In this document: one piece after another, positions 25,934 to 35,517 of the stretch
How the letters are laid out: each line of letters opens with the position of its first letter
How positions within the stretch are numbered: the first letter of the stretch is position 1
NCBI GenBank assembly: GCA_902768715.1
Contig: CACXMH010000006.1
Span: forward strand, 62,001-126,000
Direction of reading: 5' to 3'
Source of the DNA: Fibrobacter succinogenes
GTDB lineage: Bacteria > Fibrobacterota > Fibrobacteria > Fibrobacterales > Fibrobacteraceae
Length of the DNA: 64,000 bases
Program-made: the position numbers and the translations under genes
Notes under the pieces: generated by a model
The model's database searches: none
What the model was told of the DNA's origin: nothing
What the model saw: only the letters and a program-made list of their open reading frames with translations

Positions 25934-26842
25934 ATGAAGAAGAATACCACACTTTACTTCTCTGTCGGTCTTGTCGTCCTGTTGGCTATTGTCATCTTGG
26001 TTTTCGGCATGTTCTTCTTGAACGAGAAGGACCCGCGAGAGACTTTCAACACCTTCCACCTGCGGTTTACCCAGGTCAGCACCCTGGTGCTGGACGACCC
26101 GGTCAAGGTCAATGGCGTCAAGCTGGGCAAGGTGGAAAGTATCGAGCTTGCAGGCCACCGCGTGGTGGTGACTATCCGCCTCCGTACCGACGTGATGATT
26201 CCCAAGGATTCCGAAATCCGGGTCCAGAACATCGGTATCATGGGCGAACGCCAGATTGGCATGATTCTCGGGGACTCCGAGGAGTATTTTGAGCCGGGCG
26301 ACACCATTACGGGTCAGTTCGACGCCGGTATCGCCGAGGCCCTCGGTCTGGCAGGCGAAGTTTGCGACAGCACCAAGGTCTTGCTGGAATCGGTGAAGCG
26401 GGCCCTGAAGGGCACTATTGCCAGCGAGGATTTCCAGGACCGGTTCAACACCCTGCTGGTGAAGGCGGAAACTTTGGAAGACCGCCTGATGGAACTTGTG
26501 AACACCACGGACCCCGAGCTCAAGAAGAGCCTGGCCGGCCTGAACGAGGTAACTCTCAAGGTGGGTAACCTGGTAGATGGCGTCAAGCCGCCTATCGACA
26601 ACCTCTTTGCCAACACGGACGTGGTTATCGGGAATGCCAACAATTTGATTGCCGAACTGGAAGGTGTCACCAAGCATCTGGACGAGCTTATCGCCAAGGT
26701 CCAGTCCAAGGAGAACACGGTGGGCGCCCTTCTTTCGGACCGCAAGCTGCACGACGATCTGGTCAAGACAGTCCATTCCGCCGACAGCCTGTTCAGGGTC
26801 ATCTTGAACGATGGTCTTGACATCAACGTGGATATTTTCTGA
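25934..26842 (+). CDS. MlaD/MCE-domain lipid-transport protein
   Basis: 302 residues: one N-terminal membrane helix (about 7-29), then an MCE domain (about 38-118; STLVLDDPVKVNGVKLGKVE, PKDSEIRVQN, GIMGERQIGM) and a long helical C-terminal region with Asn/Asp-rich heptads. MCE proteins form periplasmic hexamers that carry phospholipid or other lipids between membranes, with MlaE/MlaF partners that are not in this window. It lies 6 bases before the HPr gene, an unusual association. Confidence 0.88.
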   Translation: MKKNTTLYFSVGLVVLLAIVILVFGMFFLNEKDPRETFNTFHLRFTQVSTLVLDDPVKVNGVKLGKVESIELAGHRVVVTIRLRTDVMIPKDSEIRVQNIGIMGERQIGMILGDSEEYFEPGDTITGQFDAGIAEALGLAGEVCDSTKVLLESVKRALKGTIASEDFQDRFNTLLVKAETLEDRLMELVNTTDPELKKSLAGLNEVTLKVGNLVDGVKPPIDNLFANTDVVIGNANNLIAELEGVTKHLDELIAKVQSKENTVGALLSDRKLHDDLVKTVHSADSLFRVILNDGLDINVDIF

Positions 26843-26848
26843 GGGGCT

Positions 26849-27121
26849 ATGATTGTAAAGACGCTTACGGTGACCAATAAACTTGGTGTTCATGCCCGCC
26901 CTGCGGGGATGATTGTTGATATTACGGGACCTGCCAAGAGTGACGTCTCCATAATTTTTGATGGTTCTAAGGCCAATGCCAAGAGCATTTTGAACGTGAT
27001 GATGCTGGCCATTCCCCTGGGTTCCGAGGTGAAGTTCGAGGTGGACGGCGAAGACGAAGAACTGGTCGTTCAGAAGTTGGAGCAGTTATTCCATGACAAC
27101 TTCAACGAAGAAGCAGGCTAA
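26849..27121 (+). CDS. ptsH: HPr phosphocarrier protein
   Basis: 90 residues with the phosphorylation site GVHARPAG (His15) and the regulatory Ser46 in AKSILNVMML. HPr receives phosphate from enzyme I and passes it to PTS permeases or, with Ser46 phosphorylation by HprK, controls carbon metabolism. The enzyme I gene overlaps its end by 29 bases. No PTS permease gene is visible here, so the pair may have a regulatory role. Confidence 0.93.
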   Translation: MIVKTLTVTNKLGVHARPAGMIVDITGPAKSDVSIIFDGSKANAKSILNVMMLAIPLGSEVKFEVDGEDEELVVQKLEQLFHDNFNEEAG

Positions 27122-28928
27122 GGGGTCTTCTAGCTCCAAGACATCCAAGAAACCATTACGCATTGTATTGGTGGGCGTTCCTGCGTCGCCGGGCTTTGCC
27201 ATGGGCAAGGTTTTCCCGATTACCAATAGGGAAATTTCCGTCGTCGAAGAAACCATCCCCGAAAGTCGGGTCACCACCGAAGAACAGCTGTTCTTGAAGG
27301 CCGTGAGCAAGACGGCAAAAGAAATTGGCCAGATCAAGGAAATTTCTGAAACCCGCACAGGCGTCCACGACAGCTTGATATTTGCAACCCACCTGATGAT
27401 TTTGCAGGACCCGGGCCTGGTGAACGGCGTCTTGGAAATGGTCAAGAAAAAGCACAAGACGGCCCGTTGGTCGGTGCACGTGGTGTTGGGCAACTACATC
27501 GAAAAATTCGAGAAGATCAATTCCCCGGCCATGCGGGACAAGGCGGCAGACCTTCGGGACTTGTATAACCGCCTGATGGCCGCCATGGACGATTCCGGTC
27601 CGGTACTGGAGGACGTGGCTCTGGAACAGGGCGTAGTGCTGGCGGCTCACGAAATCATGCCCAGCATGCTCATTGCCATCAAGCCCGGTCAGGTCAGCGC
27701 CCTGGTGATGGATACGGGTGGCCGCACGAGCCACGTGGCAATTCTTGCCAGGTCGTTGCAGATTCCGGCGGTGTCGGGCCTTAGGAACGTAGCCGCCCAG
27801 GTGAACGCCGGCGACACCATCATTGTAGATGGTACCGGCGGCATGGTCATCGTCAACCCGGACGAAGAGGACATCCGCAAGTTCCACGAACGGCAAGAGG
27901 TCTTTGAACGCCAGCGTCGGGAACTGTTCACCATGCGCCGTCTGGAGCCTATGACCCGTGACGGCAAGTACATCACGCTCCACGCCAACATCGAACTTCC
28001 GTCGGAGGCGTCTAAGGTCACGGACTTTGGAGCGACGGGTATCGGTCTTTACCGTTCTGAATTCTTGTTCTTCCAGAAGGACGCCCCTACCGAAGACGAA
28101 CAGCAGGCTGCCTACGGAGAAATCCTGGAAACCATGTCGCCTTGCCCGGTGACGATCCGCACCCTGGATGCCGGTGGCGACAAGCTGGTGGCTGGTCTTA
28201 CCGCCGTGAACGAGGCCAACCCCTTCATGGGCTGGCGCTCTATCCGCGTGTGCCTTAGCCGCGAAGACATTTTCTGCACGCAGTTGCGGGCCTTGCTCCG
28301 GGCAAACAAGAGCGGGAACCTTCGGATTTTGCTACCCATGATTTCGGGGCTCAACGAACTCCGCAAGGCGAAGGCCTGTATCAAGCGGTGTGCCGACGAG
28401 CTGAAAGCCGAAGGGGCAGAGGTAGGCGACATCAAGATTGGCGCCATGATAGAAGTGCCTGCCGCCGTGATGCTGGTGGATCTGATTGCAAAGGAAGTGG
28501 ATTTCTTCAGCATCGGAACTAACGACTTGATTCAGTTCACCTTGGCGGTGGACCGGACCAACGAACTTATTACCGAAATGTTCCAGCCTCACCATCCGGC
28601 CATTCTGCACATGATCAACCGTGTGGTGATGGCGGCGCACCGCGAAGGGATTCCTGTGGCGGTCTGCGGCGAAATGAGTGCGGACCCTATGAGTGTGCTT
28701 TTGCTCGTTGGGCTTGGCGTAGATGAACTTTCCATGACGCCCTGGAGTGTCATGGCCACCAAGAAGATTATCCGTTCCATCAACTACGAAGACGTTCGCG
28801 AGTCCGCCCTGACCGTTTTGCAGATGGACGATTCCGACAACGTGAACGAGTATATGCACAAGAAGTATGCCCAGACCATTACGGACTTGGGTATTTCCAG
28901 CTTTGTGGGCCAGGTGGATGGGAAGTGA
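27093..28928 (+). CDS. ptsI: PTS enzyme I, phosphoenolpyruvate-protein phosphotransferase
   Basis: 611 residues. Three domains are present: N-terminal HPr-binding region (about 15-150), swivelling phosphohistidine domain with GGRTSHVAILARS (His about 214) and the C-terminal PEP-binding barrel with TLDAGGDK (about 353-360), MIEVPAAVM, SIGTNDLIQ and the CGEM catalytic Cys (about 523). It starts at ATG 27093 inside the HPr gene, with GGAG upstream; the first 20 residues form a Ser/Lys-rich extension not typical of the family. Enzyme I transfers phosphate from PEP to HPr. Confidence 0.93.
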   Translation: MTTSTKKQAKGSSSSKTSKKPLRIVLVGVPASPGFAMGKVFPITNREISVVEETIPESRVTTEEQLFLKAVSKTAKEIGQIKEISETRTGVHDSLIFATHLMILQDPGLVNGVLEMVKKKHKTARWSVHVVLGNYIEKFEKINSPAMRDKAADLRDLYNRLMAAMDDSGPVLEDVALEQGVVLAAHEIMPSMLIAIKPGQVSALVMDTGGRTSHVAILARSLQIPAVSGLRNVAAQVNAGDTIIVDGTGGMVIVNPDEEDIRKFHERQEVFERQRRELFTMRRLEPMTRDGKYITLHANIELPSEASKVTDFGATGIGLYRSEFLFFQKDAPTEDEQQAAYGEILETMSPCPVTIRTLDAGGDKLVAGLTAVNEANPFMGWRSIRVCLSREDIFCTQLRALLRANKSGNLRILLPMISGLNELRKAKACIKRCADELKAEGAEVGDIKIGAMIEVPAAVMLVDLIAKEVDFFSIGTNDLIQFTLAVDRTNELITEMFQPHHPAILHMINRVVMAAHREGIPVAVCGEMSADPMSVLLLVGLGVDELSMTPWSVMATKKIIRSINYEDVRESALTVLQMDDSDNVNEYMHKKYAQTITDLGISSFVGQVDGK

Positions 28929-31363
28929 CTAGAGTATTTCTTTTTGTTTTTATTTGCGTCTCTCTGCTTTTTGCGGATACCGTTGCTGTATCTTCTGCAG
29001 TTGTCTCTTCAAGTTCAGCCCCTGTCGCCCAGTCATCTGCTTCCGCCCCTACCATCGTGTCTTCCAGTGCAACAGCAGTTGTTCCGAAGCCGACAACGGC
29101 AAAGAAAGATTCTCTCCCCGCTACATTTGTCGCCACCGACAGCCTGATTTCGACAGTCCCCCTGAACGACCCCTTTGCAGAGCAAGAAAAGATTCTGCCC
29201 AAGGATTTCCAGAACCTGGTAGTTCGTGCAGAACGCTCCAAGCGGGCCTCTACGGATTTCGACGTCTCGAAAAACGTTCAGGATTTTGCGAAGGCTGCCT
29301 ATTACTATTACAGGGAACTTTGGGATAGCGCCTACGCCGCCTACGATTCTCTGCGGAGCAGGGATTCCGTTCTGGAAAAGAGCGTTGTTTTGCGTATGGC
29401 CCGCACTTGCTTTATGCGGGGGGATTACGTTAAGATGCGCGCAACCCTTGCTCTCGGGAACAAGTACGCCAAGGATTCCGATTTTGACAAGTCCGCCTCC
29501 CGTATGCGTATCGAGGCCGCCATGGCGGACACCAGCCTTACCGATGCGGCCCATGCGGATTCCCTGAAGGTCTTCCTGGAAAAATATCCCAAGGGCGAAG
29601 ACGCTGCCGCTCTCAAGTACCGCTACGCCCTGTACTTGGAACAGTTCAAGCAGCCGGCCCAGGCCAAGAAACTTTATATCCAGCTGTTGGCCAGTTCTTC
29701 GGCTTACAAGGATTCCGCCTTCAAGGCGATTCAGCGGCTGCGCAAGGTCCAGGGAACTCCGGAAAGCCTGCCCGAAAAGATCGCCTACGCCAGGATGGCT
29801 TGCGCCAAGGACGAGGCGTCCGCTTGCCTTGTTCTGCTGGATTCCATCGCCATTATGGATTCTATCGCCCTTGCGAAAAATCCGTCTGCCGCGGTGGCGC
29901 CGTCGGAAGATTCCCTGCAGAAGCTGTTGCGGCCCAGCACCCTGGACATGGACACCCGCATTGCCCTGTGGGAAAAACGGGCTGTTACGCTTCGTAGTTT
30001 AAAGCGCGAAGACGAGTCCATTGCCCAGTTCCGCTTCCTGTTGGATTCTGTGGAGGCCAAGCCCCTGTGGATGCAGTCTATCTTGAAACTGTACCGCAAC
30101 AACGCCAAGAAATACGCCAAGGAAATCAAGACCACCGATTCGCTTTTGCAGGACGCAAGCCAGTTCAGCAAGGAGAACGCCAACAACCTCTGGATAAAGG
30201 GCTTTGAATACGAGCAGAACGAAAAATACGACAGTGCCATCGTGTGTTTCAAGAAACTTTCCCATCGCAGGTTCAAGAACAATGTGAAGCGCCAGTGGGC
30301 AAAGTTCCGCATTGGTTTTGTCTATTACAAGCAAGAAAAATGGCAAGAGGCTGTTGACGCCTTTATCGATGCGGCCAAGGAGCCGTTCCTTTGGAGCGGA
30401 AGCGGAGCCCGCATGTTCTTGGGAGATGCCTACATGAAGCTGGGCAAGGATTCCCTCGCTCGTGAAGCCTATCTGGACTGCATCCGGGATTTCCCGCTGG
30501 CCTACTACGCCCACCGCAGCCGCCTGAAACTTGCGGAATACAAGCTGATGGAAGAGAAGGACATCCCGTATGCTCACGGGGTCGCCATGTCTCCCGAAGA
30601 GACCCTGGCCTGGATTCGCGCCTCCCAGAAGATCGGCAAGCCGGACACCACCTACAACCCGACCCGCTACAACCGCATTCGGGAACTGTTCCTTTACGGT
30701 TTCAGCGACGAGGCCTTTGCCCTCTACGACGAAGTGCGCCGCAAGAATTACAAACGACTGGATTTCTTGTACGAATACGGCAAGCTCTTCTACGAAATGG
30801 GTGAAGTGGCCGCCGGCTACAGGCTTGCACGGCAGTTCCAGAACAACATCGACCGTCGTCGCCTGATGGCACCGCCTATAGATGTGCTGCATTACCTGTA
30901 TCCCATTCCCTTCAAGGATCAGGTGAAGTTCCATTCCGGAACGCGAATCGACCCCTTCTTCGTCTATAGCGTCATGCGTCAGGAATCCATCTTTAATTTC
31001 GAGATAGCCTCTCCGGTAGGCGCCCGCGGGCTCTTGCAGATTATGCCCGCCACAGGCAAGATGGTGGCCGCCAAAGAAGGGATTCCCGATTTTGACGCGC
31101 TGTTCCTTTTCAACCCTTACATGAACATTCGTCTGGGTGTCCGTTACCTGGTGGACCTGAAGGCGGAATATAACGATGACTATATGTATGTGCTGGGGAA
31201 CTACAATGCGGGCCCCAAGCCCACCAAACGCTGGCAGACGGCGGGTCAGGGCAAGCCTTGGGATATCCGCGCCGAAGAAATCAGCTACTGGGAAACCCGC
31301 GACTACGTAAAGCGCGTCATGGGAAACTACTGGATTTATCAGGAAATTTACGAGGGGCTGTAG
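28925..31363 (+). CDS. soluble lytic murein transglycosylase (SLT) with TPR-like superhelix
   Basis: 812 residues from a GTG overlapping the enzyme I stop (GTGA). A signal peptide (FLFVFICVSLLFA) and an extended Ser/Ala-rich linker (SSAVVSSSSAPVAQSSASAP) come first, then helical repeats (about 95-640) like the Slt70 superhelix, and a C-terminal SLT/lysozyme-like domain (about 670-810) with VMRQES (catalytic Glu about 686), GARGLLQIMPAT, NIRLGVRYL and GNYNAGP. It cleaves peptidoglycan with formation of 1,6-anhydro-muramic acid. Its location behind ptsI and MlaD is likely operonic. Confidence 0.9.
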   Translation: MTRVFLFVFICVSLLFADTVAVSSAVVSSSSAPVAQSSASAPTIVSSSATAVVPKPTTAKKDSLPATFVATDSLISTVPLNDPFAEQEKILPKDFQNLVVRAERSKRASTDFDVSKNVQDFAKAAYYYYRELWDSAYAAYDSLRSRDSVLEKSVVLRMARTCFMRGDYVKMRATLALGNKYAKDSDFDKSASRMRIEAAMADTSLTDAAHADSLKVFLEKYPKGEDAAALKYRYALYLEQFKQPAQAKKLYIQLLASSSAYKDSAFKAIQRLRKVQGTPESLPEKIAYARMACAKDEASACLVLLDSIAIMDSIALAKNPSAAVAPSEDSLQKLLRPSTLDMDTRIALWEKRAVTLRSLKREDESIAQFRFLLDSVEAKPLWMQSILKLYRNNAKKYAKEIKTTDSLLQDASQFSKENANNLWIKGFEYEQNEKYDSAIVCFKKLSHRRFKNNVKRQWAKFRIGFVYYKQEKWQEAVDAFIDAAKEPFLWSGSGARMFLGDAYMKLGKDSLAREAYLDCIRDFPLAYYAHRSRLKLAEYKLMEEKDIPYAHGVAMSPEETLAWIRASQKIGKPDTTYNPTRYNRIRELFLYGFSDEAFALYDEVRRKNYKRLDFLYEYGKLFYEMGEVAAGYRLARQFQNNIDRRRLMAPPIDVLHYLYPIPFKDQVKFHSGTRIDPFFVYSVMRQESIFNFEIASPVGARGLLQIMPATGKMVAAKEGIPDFDALFLFNPYMNIRLGVRYLVDLKAEYNDDYMYVLGNYNAGPKPTKRWQTAGQGKPWDIRAEEISYWETRDYVKRVMGNYWIYQEIYEGL

Positions 31364-31492
31364 CAGTAAATCGGATTGCTTCCTTTTTTGCGCTGTATTG
31401 TGTATTACGCTACCTTCGTATTGTCTTATGTAAAATGATGCGGCCCGCATAGAGAGAAATACGGGAAATACGAAAAAAAAGCCGTATTTTTC

Positions 31493-31498
31493 TATTAT
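31493..31498 (+). promoter_or_regulatory. candidate -10 element, leaderless lipoprotein gene
   Basis: TATTAT is 7 bases before the ATG at 31506 and the gene has no Shine-Dalgarno. An inverted repeat AAATACG...CGTATTT lies just upstream. Confidence 0.4.
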
Positions 31499-31505
31499 TT
31501 GCCGT

Positions 31506-33131
31506 ATGCGATCCTCCCGTTTCCTTGAGATTATGCGCCTAAGTATCCTTTGGCTGCTATTTGTTTTGTCTTTTTACGCTTGCTCTGGGGAAAACGAGAC
31601 TGCCAGCGGGATTACAGAAGACCAGGGCCTTGCCAACAGGGAGATTACGGTTGCGGGAGTATCGCAGAAGGGGCCCTTCCTAAGCGGCTCAACAGTACAG
31701 CTGTACGAACTGGATTCCAGCCTGACTCAAACGGGAAATAACTTCGTAGGAAAAATCCTAAGTGATAGGGGGGATTTCAGTTTCAACAAGATAAGGCTGG
31801 AATCCGATTACGTCTATCTTGCGGCATCAGGCTATTTTAGGAACGAATTTACGGGGAAGGCTTCTGTGGGTACGATTACGCTGAATGCCTTGTCGGACTT
31901 GTCTGACCGCGACCATGTAAACATCAATCTGCTCACGCACCTGGAATCTGACAGAGCTTTCAAGCTAGCTTCTGAGGGACTTTCTATAACTAAAGCCAAA
32001 ACAAAAGCCAAGAAAGAGATCCTCAAGGCCTTTTATATTGATCGTGAATCCCATGACTTCGAGGATATGGACATATTCGAAACCGATGACAACGGTGCAA
32101 TCCTTTTGGCTATGTCACTTTTGCTTTTGCGGGATTTATCCGAAGGAGAATTGCTTGCCGAAATCGCTGAGATATCCGATGACATTTCCTTGGATGGCGT
32201 ATGGGACGATTCTTCGCAAAAGGCAGTTCTGGCTGACTTTGCGTTCGGTATGGACGCAGCATCCATAAGGTCTAACATAGAAACCTGGAACTTTGGAGAT
32301 GTTTCAAATTTTGAAAAATACGTAAAGCGCTTCTGGTGGTTTGCTTACGGACTTGGAATTTGCGACGCAGAAAACGAAGGAAGTATTGTCAAGGTAAACA
32401 ATACTTTCAGCGGAAATTATGGCAGGTCGTTCCAGTGCACACAAGAAAATTGGGTTGAATACTGGCTTTGGGATGCCGCTAATGGTAACAGAATCCTTAT
32501 GGATGGTTTTGATGCCTTGTCAAGAGAAGTTGGACGGGTGCAAGCATGGACAGACAAAACTGACGGGGCGTCTTCCGTCTTTTATATGGGGCCGGATGCA
32601 ATGGATTCTACAAGCGCTGTTCAAATAATTACAGATTTTTCAAGTCGCGAAGCCGTGTTTATCAAGGATAGTACCATTAAAGCCTGCGGGGGTGTTTGCG
32701 GAACGGTGGTCTTTGGTGAATCCCTGAGCAAAGGCAATGGCTTCAGATACGATTCGAAACCTTGGGTGGCCATAAGGCTTAATTCCATTGTCAATGTCAA
32801 TCAGGGGGAGACTGTTGTTCATTGGGGTGGGTTGTGTGTCGAGTACGAATCTAGCCATGAATTGAATGTGTTTACGTATTCCCGTAAACCGTTTGAAAAT
32901 GATGATGACAATCGCTTGCTTGCGGTAGCTCCGGCCTCGAAAAAGAAGGCCGTTGTCAATTTATCTTGGGACCAGTTTAATCGGATGTCTTGGGTAAAGA
33001 ATGATATTCCGATCCAAAATTTCTTGAAAAATGTCCCCTTTGTAATCATCATGGTCTTTGGGCAACCCTTCGAGACGGCGACCTTCAACTTAACGAAAGT
33101 GGGTTCCTTGGGAACCTGCGAGCAGAAATGA
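31506..33131 (+). CDS. lipoprotein with C-terminal module shared with the 34122 lipoprotein
   Basis: 541 residues. Signal peptide with lipobox LSFYAC (Cys about 26); the in-frame ATG at 31533 would shorten it without changing the mature protein. An N-terminal domain of about 160 residues opens with AGVSQKGPFLSGSTVQLYEL (carboxypeptidase-regulatory-like beta-sandwich flavour), then a helical stretch, and a C-terminal region of about 200 residues whose last part (GLCVEYESS..., KKAVVNLSWDQF, LTKVGSLGTCE) matches the end of the 34122 protein. No enzyme motif is visible. The start lies 7 bases after TATTAT, without a ribosome site, so it may be leaderless. The TIGR02147 regulator starts at its stop codon. 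Confidence 0.65.
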   Translation: MRSSRFLEIMRLSILWLLFVLSFYACSGENETASGITEDQGLANREITVAGVSQKGPFLSGSTVQLYELDSSLTQTGNNFVGKILSDRGDFSFNKIRLESDYVYLAASGYFRNEFTGKASVGTITLNALSDLSDRDHVNINLLTHLESDRAFKLASEGLSITKAKTKAKKEILKAFYIDRESHDFEDMDIFETDDNGAILLAMSLLLLRDLSEGELLAEIAEISDDISLDGVWDDSSQKAVLADFAFGMDAASIRSNIETWNFGDVSNFEKYVKRFWWFAYGLGICDAENEGSIVKVNNTFSGNYGRSFQCTQENWVEYWLWDAANGNRILMDGFDALSREVGRVQAWTDKTDGASSVFYMGPDAMDSTSAVQIITDFSSREAVFIKDSTIKACGGVCGTVVFGESLSKGNGFRYDSKPWVAIRLNSIVNVNQGETVVHWGGLCVEYESSHELNVFTYSRKPFENDDDNRLLAVAPASKKKAVVNLSWDQFNRMSWVKNDIPIQNFLKNVPFVIIMVFGQPFETATFNLTKVGSLGTCEQK

Positions 33132-33955
33132 TGAAATCCATCATTGAATACATTGACTACCGGAAATTCCTGAAGGATTATTACCAGGAGAGAAAAACCC
33201 TGGAAGGCTTTTCGTGGAGGGATTTCGCCCTACTTGCGGGATTCTCTTCTCCTGTATATATGAAGCAGGTTTGCGAAGGCAAGTATAATCTGAGCGTCCG
33301 TGCCGTAAACCGGATCGCCAAGGCGATGGAATTCAATTCCGTTGAGCAGGCTTATTTTAATTTGATAACCAAGCTTGCAACTGTCAAAAAAGAAGAATCG
33401 CGACAGCGGATTTTTGAAGAGATTCGAAATATTTTGAGGGAATATGGGGCCGCCTCGTTAAATGCAAGTTCCATAAAATATTTTGATTCCTGGAAATATT
33501 CTGTGGTTCGCGAAGTTGCCTCGAGTCTGGAAAATCCGACGCCATTAAAAATAGCTCGCCTAATCAATCCTTCGATAAGCGCAGATGAAGTTGAAGACGC
33601 TTTGGATTTTTTATTGTCAAACGGTTTGTTGGTAAAGAACAATCATGGCAATTATGCGCAAACCAAAAAGGTTCTTTCTATGATTGAGGGGTTTGCGCAA
33701 CCTTTTGTATCCAAGCAGGTTCAACAGGACATGAACAGTTTTGCCATGGACGCCATGAATAACCTGCCCTTTGAAGAACGGTGTATTACGGGTCTTACGA
33801 TGGGAATTACCCGCAAGAATTATTTACGACTTTTGACAGAAATCAATAATTTCAAGCGAAGAATTTCTTCTATCATTCTTGACGAGAAGGACTGTGCTGA
33901 ATACGTATATCGCATGAATCTGCACCTTTTCCCGCTGACAAAAAAATTGAAATAA
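33128..33955 (+). CDS. TIGR02147-family (DUF4423-type) putative regulator
   Basis: 275 residues opening with IIEYIDYRKFLKDYYQERK and WRDFALLAGFSSPVYMKQVC, the characteristic beginning of TIGR02147 proteins, a large Fibrobacter family with an Xre-like helix-turn-helix (about 28-70; ALLAGFSSPVYMKQV... NLSVRAVNRIAKAM). The rest (LREYGAASLN, LDFLLSNGLLVKN, ITGLTMGI) is the helical DUF4423 domain. It overlaps the lipoprotein stop (ATGATG), so the two are translated together, a frequent arrangement in which each regulator may control its lipoprotein partner. DNA targets are unknown. Confidence 0.85.
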   Translation: MMKSIIEYIDYRKFLKDYYQERKTLEGFSWRDFALLAGFSSPVYMKQVCEGKYNLSVRAVNRIAKAMEFNSVEQAYFNLITKLATVKKEESRQRIFEEIRNILREYGAASLNASSIKYFDSWKYSVVREVASSLENPTPLKIARLINPSISADEVEDALDFLLSNGLLVKNNHGNYAQTKKVLSMIEGFAQPFVSKQVQQDMNSFAMDAMNNLPFEERCITGLTMGITRKNYLRLLTEINNFKRRISSIILDEKDCAEYVYRMNLHLFPLTKKLK

Positions 33956-34121
33956 TTATTTGGCACAAAATTTTTTTGCCGCATAACTGCTTGCACGTAT
34001 CGTTGTTTTACAGGGTGTTGTATTGTATTCTGTAAAAAAACAATGATATTTTTCTTTTTGTTTGTTTTTCCTGTTTTTGGGGTGCTTTTGGATTTATATT
34101 TCCCAAAAACAGGAGTATATC

Positions 34122-35402
34122 ATGAAAAAATCCTTTTTTAAGATTTCAGCATTCGTGGCGGTTTCCTTGATTTCGTCTATCGCCCTCACCGCCTGCGAAG
34201 ACGGGGCCGATGGTGCACAGGGCGTTGCGGGAGCGCAAGGCGAGCAGGGCGAACCCGGCACAAGCTGCACGGCAAAGAAGTTGAAGGATGGTTCCGGCTA
34301 TGAACTTAAATGTGACGGTGAAACCGTCGGCACAATTTTGAACGGCGAAGAAGGCAAGCAGGGCGAACCTGGTGAAAAAGGTGATCCCGGTGCTAATGGC
34401 ACAAACTGCACTGTAGCCGACACTATGGATGCTGTAAAGGGTCGCGCAGGTTACAAGTTAATTTGCGCTGACACGCTCAAAGGCGTCGTGTGGGATGGAG
34501 TCAATGGCGAAGCCGGCGCCTCTGCACTTGAGCTTTCGGGATATGACGATATGGATGAATTGTTGGATGCCTTGAAGGGCGACCCCGGCAAGAGTGGCAC
34601 GAGTTGCATTGTGGCCGACACTACGGATAGAGGGGATAGCACCAGAACAGGTTACAAGCTACTTTGTGGTAGCACGCTTAAAGGCGTTGTATGGAATGGT
34701 GAAAAAGGCCAAAAGGGTGATCCTGCCGACCTGACTCTGGAATACTACAACAAGCTTTTGCTGGGGCAAAAGGGAGAGGGTTTCAGCTGGGATGCAAAAG
34801 ACGGGAAATTTTATACATCTGTTGCAGACGAAGAAATTGTCTGGTGGATTTGGACCGATGTTGAATATGGTGGCACCAGCGGCTTTGACTTAGCGGTTCC
34901 CTTTGGAGTTCCGGATTTGACGGGCTCACAAGGTTGGAGTGATGCTTTGGTAGAACAGCAAGGTGGTGTCGGCGGAAAATTCGTTATTAATGGAATTTAC
35001 ACTAGGAACGATGGGGGTGGAATAAGCGGAGGTGTTGTACAGACATCAATGGTTTTGACGGATGAAAATAAGACCTTCCCCGTAAGTAAAATGCTTGGCC
35101 TCTGTATTGAATTCATCAACGACTATAACAATCTGTCTGTAGAGATAAATTATTGGGGTGAAGAATTGAACGACTATGGACGTCCCTTTTTCAAGCTTCC
35201 TGTCACCACAAAGAAAAAGGTGCTGAATCTGCCCTGGGCAATATTCGACAAGACCAACCATTGGGCAAACGTACAAATTGACGTTGCTGACGCCATAAAG
35301 GTCATGAAAGGAGTGACCATTCACGCTGTAAATGAAACAGATGAAAACATTACAGGAGAATTTCTTATCACTAAGCTAGGCGCTTACGGCACCTGCGAAT
35401 AG
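34122..35402 (+). CDS. collagen-like lipoprotein with C-terminal beta module
   Basis: 426 residues from the ATG at 34122 (AGGAG 6 bases upstream). Signal peptide with lipobox SIALTAC, then GxY-like collagenous stretches (GADGAQGVAGAQGEQGEPG, GEEGKQGEPGEKGDPGANG) alternating with SCT...GYxLxC modules repeated three times, and a C-terminal region of about 170 residues ending in TKLGAYGTCE, homologous to the end of the 31506 protein. The repeats resemble those of the broken gene at 10884. Probably a surface lipoprotein; the terminal module looks like a beta-sandwich binding domain (inference). Confidence 0.7.
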   Translation: MKKSFFKISAFVAVSLISSIALTACEDGADGAQGVAGAQGEQGEPGTSCTAKKLKDGSGYELKCDGETVGTILNGEEGKQGEPGEKGDPGANGTNCTVADTMDAVKGRAGYKLICADTLKGVVWDGVNGEAGASALELSGYDDMDELLDALKGDPGKSGTSCIVADTTDRGDSTRTGYKLLCGSTLKGVVWNGEKGQKGDPADLTLEYYNKLLLGQKGEGFSWDAKDGKFYTSVADEEIVWWIWTDVEYGGTSGFDLAVPFGVPDLTGSQGWSDALVEQQGGVGGKFVINGIYTRNDGGGISGGVVQTSMVLTDENKTFPVSKMLGLCIEFINDYNNLSVEINYWGEELNDYGRPFFKLPVTTKKKVLNLPWAIFDKTNHWANVQIDVADAIKVMKGVTIHAVNETDENITGEFLITKLGAYGTCE

Positions 35403-35501
35403 GCGAAATGCGTGTAAATTTCGCAACGGGCAAGCCGTTCAGGATTGTGTCTATGTGGAGGAATGCTGTCCATGACTTTGGAGCAAATTTGAAAAAGTTG
35501 C

Positions 35502-35507
35502 TATATT
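35502..35507 (+). promoter_or_regulatory. candidate -10 element, leaderless EamA-like gene
   Basis: TATATT followed by G is 10 bases before the ATG at 35518. TTGAAA is 12 bases further upstream. No Shine-Dalgarno is present. Confidence 0.45.
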
Positions 35508-35517
35508 GCCCATTGTC

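Noticed and set aside
29999-31450. Long antisense frame opposite the lytic transglycosylase
   Set aside because: The plus strand carries an unmistakable SLT domain over the same bases; the antisense product has no recognisable features.
34062-34121. Earlier start for the 34122 lipoprotein
   Set aside because: It would place a second hydrophobic stretch in front of the signal peptide and lacks a ribosome site; AGGAG precedes the ATG at 34122.
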